Assembly: GCF_001039355.2 (NCBI RefSeq)
Contig: NW_019773836.1
Location: forward strand, 592,200 to 656,199
Origin: Lingula anatina
Taxonomy: Eukaryota > Brachiopoda > Lingulata > Lingulida > Lingulidae
Length of the DNA: 64,000 nucleotides
Direction of reading: 5' to 3'
Part shown: positions 54,401-64,000 of the stretch, piece after piece
Position numbering within the stretch: position 1 is the first letter of the stretch
Layout: each line of letters opens with the position of its first letter
Notes under the pieces: generated by a model
What the model was told of the DNA's origin: nothing
Database searches by the model: none
Seen by the model: only the letters and a program-made list of their open reading frames with translations
Position numbers and translations under genes: made by a program

Positions 54401-57400
54401 CATATAAGATATGTGAATGGACAAGTGTGTAGTCAGGTGTGTCGTTACTAATGAACTGACTACCATGTCTATTGCACTGCTGTATTGTGTATTATGCAAT
54501 GATTTAATTGGGTAGTGCTCCTTTGGACTGGTCCATGCTTGGGTGTGCCAAAGCATGGTTCTGTCAAAAAAGTATCCATATGTCGGCAACACGATTTTAA
54601 TCCCTATTTTCATTTATCAGTCAGTTAAATAGGAAAAATTTGATGAAAAGTGATTTGGAAAAAAAAATTCCATATTAAATGTCAAGTCTGTAGGATTGAT
54701 TGTTGCCATGAAGTGGACACCTCGCCTAGTATCCTGTGCTGTGGGAAAATGTCAAATTTACATTTCTAATATCGCTGAACTTAATGCACTTGTATTCAAC
54801 AATAAGTCTTATTGTTTATCCAAATGTGATTGTGACGTCACAAATATGACGTGACAATTCACAATTATAATGTCATAACCGTTATCACTTCTATAAACAA
54901 ATAAACTCTAGGTTTAATAAGATGCTGTTGCAGTTGGAGACACTGGGATTTATACTTGCATGATCTTCCAAATGGCTATGCCAGATAAAGCGTGAGAATT
55001 GAATTGCACCAACGAGTACTTAATTATTAGGTTGACAATTTTGCAGCAAAAGAAAACAATTCACTTCAAATTGCACCTACCTGTCGTATCTGTAGATCTT
55101 GCTGTGTTGGTAGTTGAAGGGACTGAAAAAACATAAAGAGGGAATAATTGTTCAACTGATCACTTTCTTAAAGAAAAGTAATTGCTACCATACCTCACGG
55201 GGAGCCTTGACTACAAGTACTAGTATATTTTCGTAATCCGAATTCCCGTTAACCAATATGAGTACGTCACTTAAAAGTTGCAAACTCTAAAGCATTGTTG
55301 AGGGAAAATATCAAATAGGGAGGCGTGTGGGAGGCGGAGATACCATTACAGGATTAAGCGGTCTTGCTTTCATGTAGATCCGCCATATTTAGGTCGCGGC
55401 CTAGCTAGCACTCGGGTCTTCGATCTGAATGGTCCCTATCAGAACTTTAACAAATTGTATCCAACAATCAATCTTATTGTTTATCCAGATATGATTGTGA
55501 CGTCAAAACTTTGACGTGAAAATTCATAATCACATTCATAACCGAATGAACCCTGAAGAGGCCCAGACCAAATTTAGTCCTATGCCTAAGAGGCCCAGAC
55601 TCCATCTATATTAGGGTCTTGCTGGGTTTTCCTTCACATAGTGTACATCTTAACCGATGACAGCATGTAACATGATAAAAGAGCTCTTTCGAGACATAAT
55701 ATATTTTGGGAAAATACAGGATAAGGAATAAATTGGTATCATGCTAATGTAACATTATTTGAGTTTCATTACGTTTAAAATAATACCAAATACAGTTGTT
55801 CAAACCTACAAAAATTATGTTGGTCCTTTCACAGTAGCTTTAAGGCAACTTTTTATCAGGTACAGTGACTTTGATAAGATTGATCATACATTTCAGGTGG
55901 GGTTTTCCTTGTGAAAACCTTGTGATCTTCATTAATCAAGTAAATTTTAAGCAATCAGCTGCGAAAAACTCAGGTAGACAACAGTTACATTGACTGTGAT
56001 CAGGCTGATCAAACCACCTTTAAGAGTGATAAAATCTAGATTATTAAAATAACACACTAACAAATGGCAGCCAAACTAATTTAACATTTCTTTAGTAAAT
56101 TTTACTAAATCAATCTACATGCCTTTTCCTTAAACATTAAATATCATTAAAAGTGCCATCCTCGGATGTATTTTACAAATCACAGGTAATGAAATACAAC
56201 CATATCATTTGCCACACCTGTAAGTATCATAATATGTGCCTTGGTCTAAGACATCCCCTACACATGCCATACAAACAAACTGGCAGCTTGGCCAATTAGC
56301 TTGGTCAATCAACTTGCCTATTATGCTGTTAACAATGCAAACACACCATAACACTGGTCTCAGCCAGGCCTTAATTAAGATGGGGTCTGGGCTTCTTTAC
56401 CCTAGGTTCTAGATTTCAGTTTTGCCAGCTCGGTCTTGATTTCACATATAACCCATATCAGCAAAACTGGCTCTTGCCACTAGCGTCAACCTATGGGCGT
56501 GTTTGGCAAAATTTTGACATATTTGGAAGTCACAAGTCTCGTACGTCGCAGTTCTGTGCTGCCTTTCCCGCCTTGCGCTGACGTTATCTCGTGCAGACGA
56601 GACAAAAAGCTAAGTGGCTGACGCAGAGTTTGAAGTTCGAACTAAGAATACCTTGATATCGAAGGTCAGTGCCACAACACAAGCAACTTTCTGCTTTAAA
56701 ACTGATTTTTGGTGTAGCCATTGCGCAGTCCTTATAGTGGTATCGGGTATACTATGTAGTTATCAAACCTGGCACACGACACGTGTATTGTGTTTACATC
56801 TCCATGAGAAAATGTTTTTAGATAAGCAAATAATACAAAAACATCTGATATATCTTTTTCTTTTAGAAATACATAATCTATTTTTCAATGTAAATCTTAC
56901 ATGCAGTAAATAAAATTTAATAAAGCTTAATAAAATCTGTTTCACGTTTCATTATGGACTAATGACATTCAACTGCAGATTCACCGCGGAGCAGTTCTTT
57001 TTAGTAAACGGATACGCAGCTACTCGGATGTCTTCGCACTCGACAATAACCTCGGACGTGATACAATGGCATCCGTAGCACGCTTTGAAGGTTGGCAAGG
57101 AACTGCTTTCGGTCCCATGCCCACTGGGAAGACTAGTCGCAGTTTAGAACCAGGTTTTGGATAGCTCAGAGACAATGTGCAATTTCATTTTATCTGAGTA
57201 GTCTTTATGATACTGCACAAAAATTCCATTTTCGGGAACTTGTTTCTCTGTGCATAGATCCTGGTTGAGTGAAAAGGCAGTCAATTTGATGCATATTCTT
57301 ACACCTATAACGTCCGAGGTTTGTATGGAGCTTGCGGAGTCAGCCGAGGATTGCCGATTGACATTGTCGCTGTTCCTAAGGGCCACTGTGAAGCTATCCC

Positions 57401-59416
57401 ATGAAAACGTTTGAATAGTTAGCAAACTAGCTTCACAGTGGCCCTTACACTCAGGACAGGCTTCTTAGGCATAGGATTAGATTTCATATTAACAAAGATC
57501 CGAAGAACTCTACTACAGTACAGATAGAATGACATTTACAACTGATAAGAAATCCACCAGTCAACCATGAAAAAGGTTCCATAGCAAAGTCTCATAAACA
57601 AAAACAGAAGATTTTGAAGCACTAGAACACTGAATGCATTCCAAATGGTACCTACCTGTCGAATTTGTAGGTTTTTCTGTGGTGGTTGTTGAAGGAGCTG
57701 AAAGAAAGCATTAAAAACGATACTTGATATACATTCACCTTCTAGCCCATTAAAAACTGGAATTATAGACATCATTTATCCAATGATCAGTACACAAAGC
57801 GGAAAGCGGAATGGTTCAGTATTGTGCAGCGCTAAAATGAATCACGAAGTCAGTGAGCATTAAAATGTTTTGTTTTTTTTTTTTTGCTTCAGTTTGAAAA
57901 AAAGGGTCTACCCCCCTGACAATTGTCTCCTGTCTTACAGGCAACATATTGACACATTCTCTTCAGCTTTTGACATCTACCTTTTTGTGTACAAATTTGG
58001 ACATACCAGCACTTCCAGGCACCGTGATATTTGTAGTGGTCTGACTTATGAGTGAGTCGTGCAGGAGCTTGCAAATTAATTCCACTGGATCTGCTTGGGT
58101 TGCCATCACTTCTACTGTACTTTCGACCAGAAAGGTGTCTCCCTGGTTTTGCACATTTCCAGAGGTTTCATTTAACGTGACCTGCATCTGGTCAGAACTC
58201 TTTACTTTAAACCATCTTATCTCAGGTGCTGGTCTGCCGCCATCAGAAGAACAAGTCACCCGGTAGGTATCTGTGGCAACTTGGGGTCTTCGTGTAATCT
58301 GGGGTGGGTTCGGTCGATCTGTAAATGATACAAATAAGCAAAAATATGTGCTCTCCTTAGTTGTGGGATGGTGTCATGTTAACGTCAATACCAATTTTAG
58401 TTTTTTAGTCTATCATTAGTCATTTGTCTATCATGTTTTAGTTTCTAGGTATAGCCTTTCCGTTTTAGAAGGTCTTTGCATATTTGGACAGTAACGCCAG
58501 TGCGTTTTGATAGGAAAAAATGGTGTGATATGTTTTTGGACTGGCCCGATATGTAGATTAAAGTCAAAAAGGGATAACATATAATGGCTTGTATTACATA
58601 TATTTGCGTATGCTTTTAACAACTGTTAGTAAATTACTGCTAGACAAAAAGATATGTATAGGCAGCCAGCTTGCGTTTCGCTTTATACTGTTCCCAATAC
58701 TTATAATGAATAGATACAGCTTTCTTGACATATGTTTTCACATTTAAATATCACGCATTTTTTTACTTACATAGTAATTTAAGGATGTGTGCGGAAGTTG
58801 TAATAGCGGGGTCACTGGGTATGGTGGAAACTTTGCATTTATAGTTTAAACTCAAAAAGTGATCGTAATAAAGGTTTCATAATTGTACTGATGGAAACCA
58901 GTTTGTAGCTTGAAAAGCGGTCCAGGTGTTAAGCACGCGAAGGTTTTTGAGAATGTGTCAACACCTTCATACACTGTAAGACTGCTTTACATCCAAACAT
59001 TTCATTATTCCATAAGATATGTCAGAGTGACTTTTACTTACATAATAATTTTAGGTTCTGCGCCGAAGACACTGACATGGGTATCTTGACTATGGTTGTT
59101 ATTTTGCAGTAATAGCTCCCCTCATCTGCCAATGTGACTGTTCCAATTGTCACCGTAAATGATGGATCAGAGACTGTAACCGTCACGTCAGTTCTTGAGG
59201 CAAAAGAGTTCTGCAGCTGATAACTCCCGCCGGAAATCACTATCCCCACTATTTGGTCTGAATCGGTCGTTCCATCTTTGTAGAAATACACGACCTGCAT
59301 CGTCTCTCCGGGATCCACTGTGTAACTGCACACAAGGTCCACTGTTGGTGGGATGCCGTTGTCAGGATTCATGATCAACCCATTGGGAGGTAAATCAGCT
59401 AATGTTACCTCCAAGC
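51024..59416 (-). CDS. L5: V-C2 receptor with three stalk exons and ITAM-like tail
   Basis: Minus-strand exons 59416-59042 (V), 58318-58007 (C2), 57697-57656, 55122-55081 and 52807-52766 (stalks), 51406-51024 (TM and tail); all open, GT-AG, phase 1. Together about 398 residues without a leader. The organisation equals L2 plus one extra stalk. The only leader-like exon upstream (61151-61097) lacks ATG and has two in-frame stops, so L5 has no visible start: it may use an exon I cannot see, borrow an upstream leader across the L6 tail, or be a pseudogene with an intact body. The C2 exon is closest to L4 cassette 1, so the two arose from one duplication. Confidence 0.7.
51407..52765. other. L5 last intron
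   Basis: About 1.35 kb, AT-rich. 52490-52690 resembles the L2 intron block at 7740-8100 and the block at 54920-55020 (TCAGTTTGTGTTCCGCAGTG; CAAATGGCTATGCCAGATAA). No exon found. Confidence 0.5.
52766..52807 (-). CDS. L5 stalk exon 3
   Basis: 42 nt; encodes DPSTNNTAKSTNTTG with two sequons (NNT, NTT); acceptor TTTTTCAG, donor GTAGGTGC. Confidence 0.7.
53100..54300. other. L5 stalk intron, no feature recognised
   Basis: AT-rich. GGAACATACGTTACC-like words recur at 53735-53750, 53890-53905 and 53913-53930, a small internal repeat. 54070-54290 is cassette flank (GAATCATTCCCTTCACTTGG), as near 22500 and 27700. Confidence 0.5.
54315..54690. mobile_element. 376-bp TA-flanked MITE inserted in a hairpin repeat
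   Basis: Ends CAGACTTGACATTTAATATG and CATATTAAATGTCAAGTCTG; TA on both sides (54313-54314, 54691-54692). It splits a copy of the 57-bp hairpin (ACAGGATTG|TA ... TA|GGATTGATTGTTGCC); unsplit copies read GGATTCTAGGATTAATTG. It is an internally deleted relative of the element at 930-2584, sharing CAAAGCATGGTTCTGTCAAA. Confidence 0.85.
55081..55122 (-). CDS. L5 stalk exon 2
   Basis: 42 nt; encodes VPSTTNTARSTDTTG; acceptor TTTTTTCAG, donor GTAGGTGC. Closest to the exon at 52766 and to L2 exon 5. Confidence 0.7.
55140..57480. other. L5 stalk intron with repeats
   Basis: 56400-56480 shares an interspersed block with 12990-13070 (CCTAGGTTCTAGATT, GCCAGCTCG, CTTGATTTCA). A 57378-57447 hairpin is listed separately. 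No exon; a 99-codon plus ORF at 56614-56913 has no motif. Confidence 0.5.
57378..57447. repeat. Long-arm hairpin
   Basis: TAAGGGCCACTGTGAAGCTA and its exact inverse TAGCTTCACAGTGGCCCTTA, with 30 bases between. Probably a minimal MITE or one end of a folded-back transposon. Confidence 0.8.
57656..57697 (-). CDS. L5 stalk exon 1
   Basis: 42 nt; encodes APSTTTTEKPTNSTG; acceptor TTTCTTTCAG, donor GTAGGTAC. Same type as L4 cassettes 1, 2 and 5. Confidence 0.75.
58007..58318 (-). CDS. L5 C2-like Ig exon
   Basis: 312 nt, open; core RVTCSSDGG, PEIRWFK with VKSSDQ, LICKLLHD. Acceptor TTTACAG, donor GTATGTCC. NET sequon. Ends VPGSAG, where the other copies have VPESAG. Confidence 0.85.
58764..58840 (-). 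pseudogene. 3' remnant of a V-like exon behind L5 V
   Basis: Minus strand: YKCKVSTIPSDPAITTSAH, ending at a GTAAGTAA donor. No acceptor upstream. It breaks at the same site as the remnant at 46055-46132. Confidence 0.65.
59042..59416 (-). CDS. L5 V-like Ig exon
   Basis: 375 nt, open; acceptor CAATATAG, donor GTAAGTAA. LVCSYTVDPGE, VVYFYKDG, LADEGSYYCKITT. Strand C again lacks Trp. Confidence 0.85.
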
Positions 59417-59568
59417 CTATATTGTAAAAACAAATACCTATAAAGAATTTTATTTAAAAATCCAGGGAAATGTTTAGCAATAAACCCCCCAATTATTCAA
59501 TTTGTATTTGGTGTTTATTTCAGTGGTCAGTGTCATACCAGTAGGGTATTTATAATACATTAACTCTT

Positions 59569-59569
59569 N
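59569..59569. other. Single N: assembly gap or join
   Basis: N inside TAACTCTTNATTTACACGTGG. The sequence to the right resembles 3815-3990 (region between L1 and its neighbour), so the join could be real or artificial. Confidence 0.7.
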
Positions 59570-60356
59570 ATTTACACGTGGTATACAGAACGTAATTCTG
59601 GAAAAATTACAACATCGGTAAATTACTACACTTAAGGGCTGATCAATGTTATTCTGTTTTTCGAAATATGATAAAAAAAGGGCAAATAATATTGAAACGC
59701 AATAAATAGAAAAGTAACATCCACAGTTCAGGCCAGTAACCAGGGGGGTTTGGAAAGAACTGCCCTTTTTTATCAGGAAAAGGTCCAGTCTGGATCAAAT
59801 TTGATCCAGGTGGTCAATAATAGGTGCTGTTGAATAGGTGCTGATAGGTTTCATTGTAAAAGGTCCACTAATTCAGAAAAAGAAACCCATATTGATTTTA
59901 CTGGCTACGGGCCTACAGTTTCATTACACGGGTTTTTAGAAAGTCAACCCAACCATGGCTGTGAAGTACACATATATAGAGGGTAAAATGGTTTGTATTA
60001 CGCTCGGTGTAACAGTAATCCAAGTCAAAGCGCCAAAATACCAAAGGAATATCACAGAACATTATTTATAATTTCAAATTATTAACTGTCTTGATTTGCC
60101 TTAAATCCAAGAGCAAATTTCCATTTTGGGGTTATTTTTCAATTTATGTTAGTGTGAACCGAAAAATTAATCTAAGGACGGAGATCCCGTGTTTTGTGAA
60201 AAGAGATATTCCCCTCATTTGAAGGACTAAGAAGGTCAATGACACATGTAAAATATGCTTTTATTACAAGAAAAATACACAAAATAAAATTAATGAAGAA
60301 AAACTATGGGAATTGTGTTGTTTTTGTTAAAATGTTACTAAAATGTTAGGAATGCA

Positions 60357-60466
60357 CGTCCCATTCACTGTGTAACTACAGACCCACTGTTGGTGGGATG
60401 ACGCTCTCAGGATTCATGACCAACCCACTTGGAGTTAAATTAACTAATGTAGCCTGTTAAACTATA
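60357..60466 (-). pseudogene. 5' half of a V-like exon, decayed
   Basis: The minus strand keeps an acceptor-like ATATAG and the MNPESVIPPTVG segment, but has a stop near the start and indels before the cysteine strand (CCCACTGTT...CTACAGACC). The 3' half is absent. Confidence 0.7.
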
Positions 60467-61096
60467 TTATAAAAACCAATTAAATAAAAATATAAAGAAT
60501 TATATTTAAAAATCCTGGGGAAGTGTTTGTCAGTATATCCCCCAATTATCAATTTGCTTTCCAAAGTGGTAATTGCAGTGTTAAGTGTCACAATGTGGTG
60601 TGATGTGATGTGATTCAATTGGTTTATATTATAAAATGCCAATTGCCTCATTTGTTGACGTGTCTTGTGTTGACAGGCTTTGAGCTGTAGACTATATAAC
60701 TGCTTCGTTAAAAAAACAGTTAACAAAGTTTACACATGTACGTGCAGAAAGGTAAATATATTTATGTTATTTTATTGGCTTATCATTCAACTTTTATCGT
60801 GAGCTAAGTACCATTACAACGCGGGAAGTAGTATACGATCCTTCTCATTAATAACATGTAGCATCATGATTATTAAGAGAGTTATAAAGGGTTTTTTTGT
60901 ATTGCTGGTGCAAAATTATCATCAGTTTGGTTAAATGATGGCGTATGCAGTCTTTTTTGTTCTTCATCGTTTGAAAAACTGCTTCACTTGAGAGTTCTAT
61001 GGAGGCGATCCTCTTTTTGTTTATACAGAGATTAAGTCGAAAATCTTCAAGGGATTAAATTATTTTAAAACACACAACGACACGTTTAGTTTCTAC

Positions 61097-61151
61097 CTTC
61101 AGTTGGATATAGAATTACAAGGAGCAGCACGTAAACACATCACGTCTAAGT
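61097..61151 (-). pseudogene. Dead signal exon upstream of L5
   Basis: 55 nt, clear leader pattern (CVYVLLLVILYPTE) but the start codon is ACT, the Lys codon is TAG and the Trp codon is TGA. Donor GTAGAAAC is weak. No other leader is visible between L6 and the L5 V exon. Confidence 0.75.
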
Positions 61152-61219
61152 ACCTAAGTACCTCAATAAGCTGCAGTTACCTCTTTGGATTTTTATTGAT
61201 AGCTAAAAATAACATCACC

Positions 61220-63411
61220 ATTGCTGCACGATAATCAACAAAGTACAACTAACACAATTAAACTGCGGTACACAGAAAGTAATGCTGGAAAATTATAACA
61301 TCGGTTTATTTCTGTACTTCAGGGCTGATCATTGCTATTCTATTTTCCGAAACATATTAAGGAAGGCCAGATAATATTGAAACATAATAAATAGAAAAAT
61401 TCATAATTTCTTTGGACAGTTTTTCATAAAATCAACCCAGTCCTGGGTGTGAAGTCTAATATTAAGTAAAATGCTTTGCATTACGGTGTATTTTAGCACA
61501 TTTGCATCTAAATTTAATCCTGTTTCAACACAACACCTCCAAAAGGTTCACTGTCCCATTTCCACTGAAAGCTGAGGGTAGACTACATTTTAGAATACTC
61601 GTGAATGGGAAGTAATAGGCACAAAATATTAAGTGTGCACGGTGACGCGCCAACTGACTGAATGTTTCAATTAGTGGCACACATTGAATTTTGCCTTTTG
61701 CAACTACCACACTGTACAGAGTCTGTATTAAGGCACACTTTTCTCACAAAAGTGGTACCTCATAGAAACAATTTATCATAGTGGAACTGGGATTCACTGA
61801 TGCAAAAAGTAACTGTCAAGTGATTGCACGATGAACGTAAATGTTTTATAAGCGGTTTTATTTAACAATAGATGCATACATGAAAACCTGCAACACAAAG
61901 TCTTGAGTATGACATCAAGGGGCTTCCATTTCTGAATTAACTGCAAAGTCCCTTTCTACAAATTCTAAATTTTACTCAAATAAAACATTTTAATGAATAA
62001 ACAACAAGAAAACAAGCGAACAAAGGTGAATATCACTTTAACTTCCCAGCACTTTATAGTGCAGATCTAAATAAACATCAAACTGTTTTCCAAATTAAAA
62101 AACAGAATGCACTGTACAATTTATCTTTTCTTACTCAAAAACATTTGGATTAAAATAGTACATAAAGATTAAAACGATTGGTTAAAATTTAACTATATGC
62201 TACAAAACATTCGTGAAAATAAACCAAACTAGCAGTAAATAAAAAATGCTGACGCTTTAATCCTTCACATACACGGATCAACATGCTTATACCTTACTGC
62301 AACATTCATCAACCTTTGATAAAGGTAGCTATGAATTTTATACAACCTGAAAAGAGAGATAAGGCAACAAGCTGGCAATTCTAAAAGCTTGTAATTGGCT
62401 AATCACTTTTGAAATCAATTCTTCATTTGAACAAAGCAATATATACCATTTGTGAACGTTTGTAAGAAAATACAGCTAATCTAAGGCGGTTCTTTACAGT
62501 GATATCTTAACAACACATAGTCACAGCGATAAAAGGTAACCTTGACTTCTAGGTCTTTTATCAAAATGTGAAAATGCAACGTAATGAAGTGTGCACCCCC
62601 ACACCCGCTTACACAAATACGCGCACGTCTGCACACACGTACACGTACAGACAAATTTCTAGTATAACACATTTCACTTCTTATTGGTGAATTCGTATGA
62701 AAATATTAGGTATTTTTAGTTGTTGGACATATTATAAAGCACAATAAAATGGTATCTTAAAAAATTCAAAAAAATTTATATATTGAAAACAGATATCATA
62801 AAAATCAAGAAAAAAGATATGTAAAAATAATTAACAATTCCATATGTTATACTACACATTACTCTAACGGTGATTCTTAAAAAAATTCCTAAAGAGCATA
62901 AAATGTCAATGTAATAAAAAACAATCGATTATAAAAGGTAATTGAGAAATATTCTAAATAACAATTGACACAATATTCCCCTAAGTTGCAGTCAAGTAAG
63001 TAAGCATTTAATTATGCAAACTGACAGACATCGAAATGTGAGTTAAACAATACCAATACTTTTAGTTTTTGATTAACGAAAGTACACGCTGTAATTTTAA
63101 AAATTAAAGTACAAATATTCACATTTTACTGCGTTATATAAAATACCCTTGTAAAGCTTCGTGTTTCAAGTTTCATACTCCAAAGATCAGATAAGGTCGA
63201 CAGAATGTTATATATGTATATTATTAAAGTAATTCAACAGTGTAGATTGTGAATCTTTATATTTACATCTATTTACATCTATATTTGGAAGTTATTATTT
63301 GCAAATGATCTGCAAAAACTGCCATATTTGCCAAATGTACGCATTATCTTTCATTCTACGCAATTGGATGATTGCCTATTATTACGGTGTTACAATTTTG
63401 CTAATAGCATA
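61220..63411. other. Intergenic region and L6 3' flank
   Basis: 62340-63411 is paralogous to 12640-13645 (for example TGGCAATYCTAAAARCTTGTAATTG and CAAACTGACAGACATC). The duplication thus includes the tail exon and about 1 kb of 3' flank. 61220-62340 resembles the L1-L2 spacer in places (61450-61560 against 5230-5300). No gene. Confidence 0.55.
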
Positions 63412-63869
63412 TCAATATATGATACACTCATCATGAGCACTGAGTTTGCTAAACTGGACCTGGGCATCATCATTAATTGTAATGTAATTATAGGCAACAG
63501 AACCATCAGCTGCAGTCACCGGCAAGATATTCCCTGCAAGTTCAGTATATGGTTCAGCTAAACGTTTATCGCGATTATCGCGCCGAAGATTATTGTACCC
63601 AGTCGTCGGCACAGCATAATCATAAACCACATAACCGCCACTAAAGTCAGGGGATGGATCTACTGCGGGTGGTCTAGGAATTCGGTCGAAAACAGTTCTG
63701 CCGTTGTTTCCGTTTGCTGTCCCATTTTTTGTAATATGTTGCTGTTCAGATGCTTGTGATTTGAGTTTCCTGGACAACGACCGATTGCGGAATACAAGGT
63801 ATCCATTTATGCATAAAAGACACGTTGCTAGCAAGGTCACAATGATCGAAAATGTCCTCCAAGCAGCAC
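63412..63869 (-). CDS. L6: transmembrane and tail exon of a receptor continuing off the right edge
   Basis: 458 nt, acceptor TATTACAG, phase 1, stop at 63412-63414. It encodes GAAWRTFSIIVTLLATCLLC onward, then YLVFRNRSLSRKLK, and a tail of about 115 residues. The tail has a proline-rich segment (RIPRPPAVDPSP, a possible SH3 site), YVVYDYAV, then YNNL and YTEL separated by 12 residues (upper limit of the ITAM spacing), then VAYNYI, which fits the ITIM consensus [ILVS]xYxx[ILV]. The last residue is Tyr. The extracellular exons must lie beyond 64000. Its close paralog at 13646-14104 is frameshifted. Confidence 0.8.
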
Positions 63870-64000
63870 CTGTAATACAACACATATGCAGGTATTCATT
63901 CCCGTTTTACCTACTTTCAATTTTGTTAACTAATGTATAGTATATACATCGATAGCAACACATTAAATATAAATTTTCAACCAGAATGATAAAAAAAAAA

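Noticed and set aside
61525-61710. 61-codon minus-strand ORF
   Set aside because: Lies in paralogous spacer (also near 5300 and 11900) where the frame is not conserved.

Overview
The window is animal nuclear DNA: AT-rich, intron-rich, with canonical GT-AG splice sites and many small transposons and microsatellites. It has no operons and no bacterial features. The genes suggest an invertebrate, probably marine; I cannot name the species. All recognisable host genes lie on the minus strand and belong to one tandem family of cell-surface immunoglobulin-superfamily receptors. I call the loci L1-L6 by increasing + coordinate; transcription runs right to left.

The exon set recurs with nearly fixed lengths: a signal-peptide exon (55 nt coding), a V-like Ig exon (375 nt), a C2-like Ig exon (312 nt), one or more Thr/Ser-rich stalk exons (42 or 36 nt), and a single exon for the transmembrane segment plus cytoplasmic tail (383-458 nt). 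Every junction I could read is phase 1. The tails carry paired YxxL motifs spaced like an ITAM, and one tail type also has a VxYxxI (ITIM-like) motif.

Layout. 1-5000: a LINE fragment, a TA-flanked inverted-repeat transposon, and a broken receptor start (L1). 7005-11326: L2, a complete six-exon gene predicted to encode 405 residues. 13646-15664: L3, a remnant with a signal exon, half a V exon and a tail exon split by a 1-nt frameshift. 19829-47745: L4, one signal exon followed by six V-C2-stalk cassettes plus an orphan stalk exon, with no transmembrane exon of its own before L3. Decayed signal exons lie between the cassettes, so the array arose by tandem duplication of gene 5' halves. Two cassettes are near-identical and abut at an N (32235), so one may be an assembly artefact. 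51024-59416: L5, V-C2-three stalks-tail, with a dead signal exon. 63412-63869: L6, the tail exon of a gene that continues beyond the right edge.

If the parts work as read, L2, L5 and L6 encode type I receptors that could signal through tyrosine phosphorylation. L4 could yield a very long multi-Ig chain or a choice among cassettes. Introns and spacers hold MITE-like elements (several with the empty site visible in a paralogous cassette), 5'-truncated LINEs, a 0.6-kb tandem array and simple repeats. I saw no rRNA, tRNA or CRISPR.
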